This document shows positions 15,856 to 25,246 of a DNA stretch of 33,016 bases, piece by piece. The stretch comes from Planctomycetaceae bacterium (lineage in GTDB: Bacteria; Planctomycetota; UBA8742; UBA2392; JABWBM01): NCBI GenBank assembly GCA_013360495.1, contig JABWBM010000020.1:1-33016 (forward strand). Reading direction: 5' to 3'. The translations under genes were made by a program, and so were the position numbers. Under the pieces are notes generated by a model. That model searched no databases. It saw nothing but the letters and a program-made list of their open reading frames with translations, and was not told the DNA's origin. Positions within the stretch are counted from its first letter, which is position 1. Each line of letters starts with the position of its first letter.

Positions 15856-18800
15856 TCAGGACAGGCCGTTTTCAATGCGATCGAAGACTTTGAGCGGGAA
15901 GTCTTTGAGGGCGTCTAAAACCCGGGAATCGTTCTTGAGGAGTTGATACCGGAATGGCCGCTTCAGGAGGAGGTTGCGGAGCGCGCTCTCCATCACCTTG
16001 TTGGTTTCATTCTGGTTGCTGAGACCGCCACGCCACAGTTCGACGAGGTACATGATCAGTTGCACCATTTCGTCGTGCGAAACGCGCGGGATCGCCTTTT
16101 CCGCCTCATTGCGCACGACGGCGAGGTATTCCACCAGCTGGGTATAATCCCGCCCTTCTGTTTGATCAATCGCGCTGCGCAGGCGATGGAGGTCAAGGGC
16201 GTACTGCTGGTCGCCCGAGGCAAGTTTGCGCTCAGGGTTGGTAATGTAGAGATTCAACGATTCGTTCATTCGAATCGTACGGTCGATCTCCCCAAGAAGT
16301 TCTTCGTGGTCGCCTTGGGCCGCGTCGGAAGCGCGTTTGAGCAATCGCGCGCCTTCGTCGAAATCCCCGATGCGAGTGCGGGCGGCTCCCGCGGCGATAT
16401 CGGCTTGGACCGTCGCGGGCGAAAGCGTGACCGTATCGAGGAATTCACGGGTGAACTCGAGATTGCCCTGCCAATCGAGGTAACGCAGGGTTTCCTTGAA
16501 ATAGTAGGCTTTCAAGTCGGCGAACGTGACGGGAATGGTGTCGAAGCCTCCGCCACGTTCGCGCTCGGCTTCGTCAATGCGCCATGCAATTGTCTCGAAC
16601 GCTTCAAGCAGCGCTTGCCCATCGCCGCGCTCGGCAAGCAGGCGCAGGTAGTCACAGAGAGACGTCTTGAACCCGTCGAACCATTGGCGGGAGCCTTTAG
16701 CGAGCTCTTGAAGGCTTAAGACTTCGCGCTCGGTGTGCGGGTCCCACCGGTCGAATGTGAGCGCATGGGAGGCGATCGCTTCGTCAAATCGGCGCTGGCC
16801 TTCAAGGTGCTCCGCAAGAGCTCTCCGGGCAGCGCCAAAGTCGGGGTTCAATTCGAGCGCTTTGGCGAGATCTTTTTCCGTCGCGGCTGGAAGCCGGGAC
16901 GACATGGTTCCCGCGAGCCTTAGAGTTTGTTGTAAATAACGCGGAGCGATGGCGCGGGCGTAATAGCCGACCGGGTCGTTCGGGAATTTCGTGATAAAGG
17001 CATCCCATTGATCGATGACCAATCTGTTGAGCATGTATTCGCGTTCCGTCTTGCCAAGAATCCCCCGGCGATCCTGATAGTATTTATACGCGCTGAACAG
17101 ACTCGTGAAGTGAGTGCAGAGCGGAATATGCGGACGGAGGGCGACCGCGCGGCGAAAGGACTTTTCGACCTGCTCCATTTCCTTATCGGAGATCCGGTCC
17201 AGCATAAACTGGCCGGTCTTCGGATTTGCATTGAGGACGGTGAAGAAACCGGAGAAGAAGTGTACCTCCCAGAGCTGCTGTGTGTCGTTCTGGAGGCTTG
17301 CGAGCGTTTTGCGCAGCACATCCAGCGCGCGGGTACGTTCGGACATCGGGCTGTTTTGGTTGGCGATATCACGTCCTTGCAAGAGAGCCTTTGAAAGTTC
17401 GTGAATAATCGTGCCGTTCCCGGAGGCTGCGAAGGCCTTTTCGAGGTAGCGGTACATGCGTCCGAGGTGGATTGGGCCAGTAGCGTCGTCGTCGATCAGG
17501 AAAGCCACGGTCAGTTCGAGCATTGCCGCTGCCAGAAGCGAGTTCGGGTCGCCTTTTGATGCGTCGCTCTGTCCGTCCTCATCGGTGGCGGCGAGAAGGT
17601 CATTGCCATGGCGGAAATCGGCGAGGGCGGCATCGTAAAAGCCAAGTTCCATTTCGATGTAGCCGCGCTCGATGTAGGCGCGCTCGAACTCGGGGTCGAT
17701 GGCAATGGTTTCCGAACAGATGTCGAGGGCTTTATTGAGTGTTTGCGCGATCGAAGCGTGGTCGTCTTCACTGCTCGCGTTGGCCAGCATGTCCTTCGCG
17801 CGAAGCAGGAGGTCGGACGCTTCTCCGAGCACCGCCGTCGCATGCAGGCGCTGCGCCTGGCGCTCTTTCTCCAGGCGAACCTGATCGTTCAAGAGTTGTT
17901 CTTTAAGGCGCGCGTCTTTCTCCGCCTCCAGCCTCAAAGCCTGCTCGTTGGTTATCGCATCCTTCGCCGCCAGTTCGTTTTTGATTTGTTCCGCGCGCGC
18001 GGAGGCGGCGGCAAGATCGCTGGCGCTTTTATCTGCGTAGAACACCGCGATGACGGATGTTGAAATCAGGCCGACGAGCAGAACGGACGCGGCGGTGGTC
18101 GAGATCACACGATGACGTCCGGCCCATTTCAAGAGCCGCTTGTACATTGGCTCGTCATACGCCTTGACCGGCTCTCGTTTGATGAAGCGCTCCACGTCGC
18201 GGGCGAGTTCTTCCACGCTCGGGTAGCGTTCCGCGGCATTTTGCGACAAGGCCTTCAGCGCGATGGCGGCGAGTTCTTTCGGAAAGCGCTTGGCGCGCTC
18301 GATGGCGGCTCTGCACACCGGCGATCCGTCTGGCAGGGTTTCGTGTTTCTCCAGATCTTCGACGGCCTCCTTTGGCGGCAGAAGCTGGTATTTCTGCGCG
18401 CGCCTCAGCGCGTCGCGCGAGGACTTTGCGTGGAAGGGGGGGATAAAGGTGATCAGTTCGTACAGCAAGGCTCCGAGCGCGAACACGTCGGTGCGCTCGT
18501 TGATTTCGCTGATGCGTCCATGAGCTTGCTCAGGCGACATGTAGGCTGGTGTGCCGGAGATCGTTCCTTCGACGGTATGCTGGGACTCGCCGGGCGTTGT
18601 ATAAACAACGTCGCTGATGGTGTCCGTGGTCGTGGACGGGACATCCTTGCGGCCCATGATTTTGGCTAAGCCCCAGTCCATCACCTGCACTTCGCCGAAG
18701 CGGCCGACCATGATGTTGTCGGGTTTGAGGTCCCGGTGGATCACGCGCTTGCTGTGCGCGAAGCTCATGGCGTCGCACACTTTGATAAAGATTTCGCAAA

Positions 18801-19455
18801 ACTCGTATACGCCAAAGCGGGCGAGCGGCTTCTCCTCGCCGTCGCGCATAGCGTCGAGAATATCGCGTAGCGATTGTCCCTCCACGCGCTTCATCGTGAA
18901 GTAGATGCGCCCCTCGGAATCCGTCCCGATGTCATGGACGGGGACGATGTTCGGGTGCTCGAGTTGACCGGTGATCTGCGCTTCCTCGACAAAACGCTGC
19001 AATGGTGTGCGTTCGTCGGCCCCGCCAGTGGGCTTTTTGTGGGGGTCGCGCAAGACTTTCATCGCGACGTGACGGCGCAGGTCGGTGTCGATGGCGTCGA
19101 CGACGACGGCCATGCCGCCTCGCCCGAGCTCCTTGCGGACGCGGTAGCGGTCGGGGGATTCCTCGGCGAGTTTTTGCAAGCGGCCGGAGTCGGGCTTGCC
19201 GGGCTCCTTCGCGTCGAAGACCGTGGAGGCAGAAGAAATCGTCTCGTCCGGCCCGATGTCCGATGACAACGAGGCGTCGTCGAGGTCGAGGCTCAACATG
19301 TCGGAAAAGAGCGCGGTGTTGCGGCCGGTGTTGGGAGTGACTTTAAGCCATTCCGAGTCAAACACGGGAGTCAATGTTATGCCGGGTTTATCAACGGGCG
19401 CTTGCGCGCCGCTGTCGCTCGACTTCCGGTCTATCTTGTCACCCGGTTTGCTCAC
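15856..19455 (-). CDS. membrane Ser/Thr protein kinase with C-terminal TPR-like region
   Basis: GRGGMAVVVDAIDTDLRRHVAMKVL, VIHRDLKPDNIM, MDWGLAKIMG, GTPAYMSPEQAHG; TM-like STTAASVLLVGLISTSVIAVFY; TPR-like AYIERGYIEMELGFYDAALADF. GTG at 19455 preceded by GGAGAG is favoured over the track start at 19527. Confidence 0.93.
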   Translation of the reverse strand: MSKPGDKIDRKSSDSGAQAPVDKPGITLTPVFDSEWLKVTPNTGRNTALFSDMLSLDLDDASLSSDIGPDETISSASTVFDAKEPGKPDSGRLQKLAEESPDRYRVRKELGRGGMAVVVDAIDTDLRRHVAMKVLRDPHKKPTGGADERTPLQRFVEEAQITGQLEHPNIVPVHDIGTDSEGRIYFTMKRVEGQSLRDILDAMRDGEEKPLARFGVYEFCEIFIKVCDAMSFAHSKRVIHRDLKPDNIMVGRFGEVQVMDWGLAKIMGRKDVPSTTTDTISDVVYTTPGESQHTVEGTISGTPAYMSPEQAHGRISEINERTDVFALGALLYELITFIPPFHAKSSRDALRRAQKYQLLPPKEAVEDLEKHETLPDGSPVCRAAIERAKRFPKELAAIALKALSQNAAERYPSVEELARDVERFIKREPVKAYDEPMYKRLLKWAGRHRVISTTAASVLLVGLISTSVIAVFYADKSASDLAAASARAEQIKNELAAKDAITNEQALRLEAEKDARLKEQLLNDQVRLEKERQAQRLHATAVLGEASDLLLRAKDMLANASSEDDHASIAQTLNKALDICSETIAIDPEFERAYIERGYIEMELGFYDAALADFRHGNDLLAATDEDGQSDASKGDPNSLLAAAMLELTVAFLIDDDATGPIHLGRMYRYLEKAFAASGNGTIIHELSKALLQGRDIANQNSPMSERTRALDVLRKTLASLQNDTQQLWEVHFFSGFFTVLNANPKTGQFMLDRISDKEMEQVEKSFRRAVALRPHIPLCTHFTSLFSAYKYYQDRRGILGKTEREYMLNRLVIDQWDAFITKFPNDPVGYYARAIAPRYLQQTLRLAGTMSSRLPAATEKDLAKALELNPDFGAARRALAEHLEGQRRFDEAIASHALTFDRWDPHTEREVLSLQELAKGSRQWFDGFKTSLCDYLRLLAERGDGQALLEAFETIAWRIDEAERERGGGFDTIPVTFADLKAYYFKETLRYLDWQGNLEFTREFLDTVTLSPATVQADIAAGAARTRIGDFDEGARLLKRASDAAQGDHEELLGEIDRTIRMNESLNLYITNPERKLASGDQQYALDLHRLRSAIDQTEGRDYTQLVEYLAVVRNEAEKAIPRVSHDEMVQLIMYLVELWRGGLSNQNETNKVMESALRNLLLKRPFRYQLLKNDSRVLDALKDFPLKVFDRIENGLS

Positions 19456-19546
19456 CGGACACTCTCCATGACGGTCGAAGGAACGGCCGCTCCCGTATCT
19501 AACGGTTGAGTTCCTCAAAGGTTGCATCTATCCGGGTCACATATGC

Positions 19547-19552
19547 ATTATA
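19547..19552 (-). promoter_or_regulatory. candidate -10 element (TATAAT) upstream of the kinase gene
   Basis: Perfect TATAAT on the minus strand in the FHA-kinase intergenic gap; no clear -35 seen. Confidence 0.35.
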
Positions 19553-19581
19553 CTTGCCACAGAGACGGGACGCGCTTTTTT

Positions 19582-22353
19582 TCACTCGCCGCCGCGCGAG
19601 ATGTCATTCCCTTCGCCTTCGTCGACATTCCCGAAAAGTTGCGTCCAGACCGTTCCATAACGGCCGTTCCCCATCACGACCCAGATGTCATTGAGCACGT
19701 TGCGGCTATGACCGGAGCTGGCAATCCACGCGAAGTGTGAGCTTTCGGCAGTGGGGGTTCCAGAATTCCAATGAATGTTCTCGCCCGCCGGATGGTTGTA
19801 GCCCTCGTAACGGGCGCGGTCGCCGGGTCCTTCGCCTCGCGGTTCGCCTTTGATGTAGTGAGCGATGGTGCTGTTGTTGTGTTCGACGATGTATTTCGAA
19901 TGGTGCCAGCATGCCCAGGAAAGCTTGAAGTTCATCTTGAGCGCGCGCCGCCCCATCATGATGCGGTATTCGTTGGTAATTCTTAGTTGTTCCCATTGTT
20001 CGTCGGCGGGCGCGCCTTTGACGCCCTTGTGCTTCTTCCAGCGCTCCGCGTTTTCTTCCATGACTGCGGCGTTATAAACCATCATCTGTTTCTCGGCGTC
20101 ATTGAGCGCGAAGGTTCGCACGTCGAGTTGTTTGTTGGCGAGCGCGCCGAGGTAGTCGATATCGGCGGCGCTGGTGGATTGGTGGAAAGTCTTTTCCGAG
20201 TCGAGCTGATCCATGCGGGCGTTGATCCAGACGAGGATTTTGAGGTTACGCTCGAAGTCCGGGTTTTTCTTACCCTGGAGATTCACAGGATTGTTCCAGA
20301 CCTCTTCTACCTTCTCGATCAGGTCAATCACTTCCTTCGTCACGGCTTGATTGTTCGGGCCGTATGGATAGGGCCAGCGTTGCTCGTCGTAAATCAGCTT
20401 GATGGCGTCTGCGCGCCGGCGGTTGAGTTCTTCCTTCAGCGACTTCAACTCTGAGGTGTCGCCGAACAGGCCGGTGGCTTTTTCCGCGATCGCACGAATC
20501 TCCACACGTTTGGCATCGAGCGCCTTAATCGTGGGCTCGACGGCGACATCGCCGAGCAGGAACAATTCGTCAAAGGCCTCATCGGCCGCGCGCAGTGTTT
20601 CATCCTTCCGGTCGTTGACGCCATCGAGGAGTTGCTTGATGAACGCTTGGATCTGGGCGTCGAGCTGGGCCTTGTCACGCTCCATGGGCGCCATGAAGCG
20701 CCCCTCGTGGACGACGAAACCACCCTCAGGGATCGCCATCTTTCGCTTGGAGGCGATAAGGATGTCGATGCCTTCCTTTGCCGAATGGTCAAACTCATAC
20801 ATTTCCACTAACCATGTGCATGCGAGTTGGACGTTGCCGCGTTCGAAGGCGAGGAGCGAAAGCCCGAGGAGACTGTCCTTCCCGCGTTTTCCCGCTGAGG
20901 TCAGCAGGGTGGAGAGTTGTTCGGGCAGAAACTCGCGCCAGGGAATCTCGCGGGTCGACCCGCCGGTGATGACGGCCTTGACGCCATCGGCGGTGACGTC
21001 CTGAACGACAGCGTGGAAGGTTGCGAATTTGAGGCTCGCGGAACGCAGCTTTTCTTTTGCGCCGGCGAGCGTTTCATAGAGCGTTCTGATTGCTGCTGCT
21101 TCGCTCTCCGGCCCATTGGGCAGGAGGGGGTTATGGCCCGGGAGGCGCAGCTTGGTCGGCGGCTTGAGCTTGCTGAGGATGTCATTGGCGTCCCCCTCGA
21201 CACTCGGGCGCTCGAGCACGGGGGAAGTTTTGCTTCCCCGAGCGATGGCTTCCTCCAGCTTGAGGAGTTTTGTTTCAAGCGCGGCGTCCGTGAATGCATC
21301 CATGATTAACTGCGCGCGAGCCGTCATGAGGAGCGCTTTGCCTTCCTCGTGGTTGCCCAAGGTGGCGGCATTATCGGCGCGCATGACAAGCACATCGAAA
21401 TACTGAGCGTTTTCTTCGGGCAGCACGGAGTCGCGGAGGTTACGCAACTCCGCCTCGAAATCCCTTGCTCCCGTCCGTCCGCGCCAATAGGAATTTCGCG
21501 TCTCGACGCTCTTCAACGCGGCCTGAACATCGGCGAGCGCCTTGGCGTATTCGCATTTCTCGCGGTGGAGGTTGACTTCACGGGTTACGTTCGAGCGCCA
21601 TTCCACAATGCCACTGTCAATCTGGTTGTCAGTGAGGGAAATCAGGTCCGTAAGCCGTGCAGCGAGGACGGTCCCGGACACATCGCGCTTGTTCTCCCTC
21701 TGGAACTGGGCGAGCTTGACCGCGCGTTCTTCCGGTGGTTCGGCCGCTTCGATCGCGTCGAGTTCGTCGCTCAGTTTCTTCAATGCCGGGGAAAGCGGAG
21801 TCTGGTCTGGTGTCCGCGCTTCGGAACGTGCTGGCTGGCTCGCTGTTCCCACGGACTGGCCGGGGGCGTTGTTCGTCACAAGAGCCCAAAAAATCACGCC
21901 GCCGGCAGCCAGTGCCACGCACGCCACGATCACGACGAGCGTTGCATTGCTTTTTACCTGCGTCGCCGGAACACGGTGGCGCGGAACGGGATGCGCGCGG
22001 CCAGAATGAGGCGCGTTCGAGCGCTTGTGTGGCGGCGCTTTCTCAGGCGCGGCGTGAGAAGGCGCGAATTCCACGCCAATGGTTGTTCCGCCGATCATCG
22101 CCGTTGAACCATTGAGCAGGTCGACGAAATTCGCTGGCTTGCCGTTGAACTTCGTGCCGTTCGCGCTGCCGAGGTCGATCAGCCGCCAGCAATTGCCGCG
22201 AAATTCGAGCCGCCCGTGCGTACGGGAAGCATGAGCCTCGAACTCGATCACGATGTCGCAATCCTTGCGGCCGATGGTGTAGGCGCGAGCGCGGTCGAGC
22301 GGCACCGCGCGCGGAGCGTCAAGCGCTGGAGACTGAATCGTCAAGCGCTCCAA
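19582..22353 (-). CDS. FHA domain - TM - large extracytoplasmic region - CAP/SCP-like domain protein
   Basis: N-terminal FHA-like YTIGRKDCDIVIEFEAHASRTHGRLEFRGNCWRLIDLGSANGTKFNGKP; TM ATLVVIVACVALAAGGVIFWALV; C-terminal CAP-like GENIHWNS...HFAWIASSGHSRNVLNDIWVVMGNGRYGTVWTQLFG. Confidence 0.85.
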   Translation of the reverse strand: MERLTIQSPALDAPRAVPLDRARAYTIGRKDCDIVIEFEAHASRTHGRLEFRGNCWRLIDLGSANGTKFNGKPANFVDLLNGSTAMIGGTTIGVEFAPSHAAPEKAPPHKRSNAPHSGRAHPVPRHRVPATQVKSNATLVVIVACVALAAGGVIFWALVTNNAPGQSVGTASQPARSEARTPDQTPLSPALKKLSDELDAIEAAEPPEERAVKLAQFQRENKRDVSGTVLAARLTDLISLTDNQIDSGIVEWRSNVTREVNLHREKCEYAKALADVQAALKSVETRNSYWRGRTGARDFEAELRNLRDSVLPEENAQYFDVLVMRADNAATLGNHEEGKALLMTARAQLIMDAFTDAALETKLLKLEEAIARGSKTSPVLERPSVEGDANDILSKLKPPTKLRLPGHNPLLPNGPESEAAAIRTLYETLAGAKEKLRSASLKFATFHAVVQDVTADGVKAVITGGSTREIPWREFLPEQLSTLLTSAGKRGKDSLLGLSLLAFERGNVQLACTWLVEMYEFDHSAKEGIDILIASKRKMAIPEGGFVVHEGRFMAPMERDKAQLDAQIQAFIKQLLDGVNDRKDETLRAADEAFDELFLLGDVAVEPTIKALDAKRVEIRAIAEKATGLFGDTSELKSLKEELNRRRADAIKLIYDEQRWPYPYGPNNQAVTKEVIDLIEKVEEVWNNPVNLQGKKNPDFERNLKILVWINARMDQLDSEKTFHQSTSAADIDYLGALANKQLDVRTFALNDAEKQMMVYNAAVMEENAERWKKHKGVKGAPADEQWEQLRITNEYRIMMGRRALKMNFKLSWACWHHSKYIVEHNNSTIAHYIKGEPRGEGPGDRARYEGYNHPAGENIHWNSGTPTAESSHFAWIASSGHSRNVLNDIWVVMGNGRYGTVWTQLFGNVDEGEGNDISRGGE

Positions 22354-22504
22354 TCGATGCTCCGTGGTGGCCGTCGAACGGGGAATCAGGGCGCGTCCAT
22401 TTTAGGAGCGTTTCTGCGTCCGATCCATTGCCAGAATACAGAAGTTTTCCAAAGCGATGGTGTCGCCGCTACGCGGCTGTAACAGGGCTGAGAGGTACCA
22501 GGGG

Positions 22505-23488
22505 TTACCAGAAATAGGACGCGCCAAAAGTAATGACGAAATACGTCGGGCGCGACAGGTCCGTATACAAGGGGTCTCCCGGGAGATCGGCCGCGAACGT
22601 ATTGAAGTTCATGGGCGCGGAGAGGTAGAGGCCTCCGGTAAAGCGCCAGGAATTGATCAGGTTACCACGCTCGCCAATGAAGGTTGGCGTGAAGACAACG
22701 TCGCCGCCAATGTTGAGCAGGTAGGACGGCAGGAAATTATGAGAGCGAACCAGCACGCCGTCGAGGTTTCTCGTGGTACCGGCGCCGCTGGACAAACCGG
22801 TATCGGTTGAGTCATGGGTCCCAATATCCACCTGATCAGAGAGGTGATAATTCATCTCAAGCCACAACGCTGGGTCGATCTGGAAGGAATCGGTCAGCGG
22901 TATGTCCATCGCCACGCCAAGGTCGAAGCCAACCGTGGAGAGACCGTTGAGCGAGTCAAAGTCTCCGAGGAAGAATCCGAGATCAATGCCAAGCAGCATG
23001 GACAGATTGAAATTGCTGCGCGAACGGCGCCCATCGCGCTCGACAAATTCCGATTTGTAGAAATTGAACACCCAATCGAATCCGAACTTCGCGATAGTCG
23101 CCGTTTTGGAAATCGTTCCGAAGCCGGTTGGATCGGGGTCTGTGATTTCGACGGCGTGGCTCACCAGGTCCAACGCCAGGTTCGTCCCCGCGATATCGCT
23201 GTCTGTTCCCATCTGGTATTCGAACGATATTCCCGCCACAGTTTCATTGCGGGTCAAAGGGGTTCCGTCGCCGAGGCGGCCACCGCCGCCGATATCGGAA
23301 ACAACCTGAGCGCGATACATGTCGCCCGCGACCATGGCGCCGAGCAGGAATCCTGCGCCGAAGCCGCCAACGTCGTGCTTGCCTTCCCGGACGTTGTAAT
23401 TGAGTGCCTGAGCGGAGCGTTGCGCGGACACAATAGGGCTTCCGGTCAGAAGGCCAAGAATCAATGCGATCATCCAGCGGCCAGACAT
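22505..23488 (-). CDS. putative outer membrane beta-barrel protein
   Basis: Signal peptide MSGRWMIALILGLLTGSPIVSAQ; C-terminal TYFVITFGASYFW resembles a barrel-terminal aromatic strand; ATG at 23488 preceded by GGAGGAAAG (track start 23578 is upstream). Confidence 0.7.
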   Translation of the reverse strand: MSGRWMIALILGLLTGSPIVSAQRSAQALNYNVREGKHDVGGFGAGFLLGAMVAGDMYRAQVVSDIGGGGRLGDGTPLTRNETVAGISFEYQMGTDSDIAGTNLALDLVSHAVEITDPDPTGFGTISKTATIAKFGFDWVFNFYKSEFVERDGRRSRSNFNLSMLLGIDLGFFLGDFDSLNGLSTVGFDLGVAMDIPLTDSFQIDPALWLEMNYHLSDQVDIGTHDSTDTGLSSGAGTTRNLDGVLVRSHNFLPSYLLNIGGDVVFTPTFIGERGNLINSWRFTGGLYLSAPMNFNTFAADLPGDPLYTDLSRPTYFVITFGASYFW

Positions 23489-23760
23489 AACTTTCCTCCC
23501 GACCGCCAATGCCCGGAACTTCGCGGATGGAGTATCCACAGTGACGCGAAGAGGGCATTCAAGGCGTTCGTATCTCAATCAGTTGCTTTACGAACAGGCG
23601 GACTCGGGGGGGAACCATCCGCACCGAATGATATGAAGTGTGGCGGGATGCTTTCAACGTAAAACCCTTGGCTTCATGGATTTGTCATCGGCTCGAATGC
23701 GCGCCATTTCGATCAACCGCCGCGTGAGCGGTAACGCACTACCTTGTTCGCTCGAGCGCA

Positions 23761-25041
23761 TTACTGAATATTCTTGATCATCTCAACCATCGGCAGGAAG
23801 AGTGAAATGACGATGAAGCCGATCGCGCCGCCCATGAAGACGATCAGGATCGGTTCAAGCACGCTCAACATCGATTCGACGGCGATATCGACTTCCACAT
23901 CAAAGGTGTCGGCGACCTTGGACAGCATCTTGTCCAGTTCGCCGGTTTCCTCGCCGACGTCGATCATGTTGACGACGATATCGTCGAACAGGTCGGTTTT
24001 GCTCAAGGGCGCCGCGATCGATTCGCCTTCCTTGATGGAAGCCACCACCTGATCGATCGCCTCCGCCAGCACTTCGTTATTGATCGCCTCGCGGCAGATG
24101 GTGAGCGCTTCAAGAATCGCCACGCCCGACGTCTGCAACGTCGCGAGCGTGCGGCAAAAACGGCTGGTCGTCGATTTCTTGACTACCACGCCGATGATCG
24201 GGACTTTTAATTTAATGCGGTCCAACGCTCGGCGTCCGCCATGGGTACGGCCCCATGCTTGAATACCGATGATCGTCGTAAAAACGAAGATGACGAGGAC
24301 GAGGCCCGGCCAGTCTGTCATGTTTCGCGACGTCCAAAGCAGGATTTTCGTCGGCATTGGCAGTTCCATGCCCTGCTTGGTGAACATCTGTTCGAAGGCG
24401 GGAACGACGAAAATAATGATCGCCGAGAGGATCAAGACGGCGACGCCCATCACCACGATGGGATAGATGGACGCGCCAATGACTTTTTTCTTCAACCGCT
24501 GGGCCTTTTCAAGGAAGCCGGAGAGACGGTTGAGGATGACGTCGAGATTACCGGACACCTCGCCCGCGCGGATCATGTTGCAGAAGAGCTTGTCGAAAGT
24601 TTTCGGATGGCTCGCCATCGCGTCGGACAGCGATGTGCCGGATTCCACGCTGGCAGCAAGGTCTTCGAGAATCGCTTTCAGCGGCCCCTTCTTCTGCTGA
24701 TTGGAAAGCACCTTCAAACTGCGGACGACGGGAAGGCCTGCATCCTGCAGCACGGCGAACTGGTTGGCGAAGTTCACAAGATCCTGGCCGCGTACACGCC
24801 CTTTGATTTTCTTTGCGGCTGGGGCCGCGGGCGCTCCTGCCTGCGATGCTTCGCCGGGGGACTTTCGCGCACCTCTACGGGCTCCTTGGCCGCCAGCCGC
24901 GCCCGCGCGCTGGGCGACCTTCGTTGGCTTCAGGCCCGAGTTGCGAATTTCCGAGATCGCTGCTGTGCGGTCGGCGGCTTCGATTTCGCCAGTTGTGCGC
25001 TTGCCATCAGCGGTTAATGCTTCATAGGCAAAAAGGGGCAT
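23761..25041 (-). CDS. type II secretion/type IV pilus inner-membrane F (GspF/PilC) family protein
   Basis: MPLFAYEALTADGKRTTGEIEA, FANQFAVLQDAGLPVVRSLKVL, LDKMLSKVADTFDVEVDIAVESMLSVLEPILIVFMGGAIGFIVISLFLPM. ATG at 25041 with an upstream GGAG. Confidence 0.93.
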   Translation of the reverse strand: MPLFAYEALTADGKRTTGEIEAADRTAAISEIRNSGLKPTKVAQRAGAAGGQGARRGARKSPGEASQAGAPAAPAAKKIKGRVRGQDLVNFANQFAVLQDAGLPVVRSLKVLSNQQKKGPLKAILEDLAASVESGTSLSDAMASHPKTFDKLFCNMIRAGEVSGNLDVILNRLSGFLEKAQRLKKKVIGASIYPIVVMGVAVLILSAIIIFVVPAFEQMFTKQGMELPMPTKILLWTSRNMTDWPGLVLVIFVFTTIIGIQAWGRTHGGRRALDRIKLKVPIIGVVVKKSTTSRFCRTLATLQTSGVAILEALTICREAINNEVLAEAIDQVVASIKEGESIAAPLSKTDLFDDIVVNMIDVGEETGELDKMLSKVADTFDVEVDIAVESMLSVLEPILIVFMGGAIGFIVISLFLPMVEMIKNIQ

Positions 25042-25246
25042 ATCGCTCCTCGAGCGGGGTGCCGCGTCCTGTGCGGTAGTACGGTGATGCGCTTTCCGCA
25101 CCGGCGGGGGGTGCCACTGGTTTAACTATACCCTAGACCGAGCGATTCGCACAAGATAGGTGATCGCGCTTTCTCGCTCTGGTGATAGGCCCATGACGGG
25201 GATAGGATGCCGTCATACATCAGACAGAGCGAAAACCGGAGAGCAT

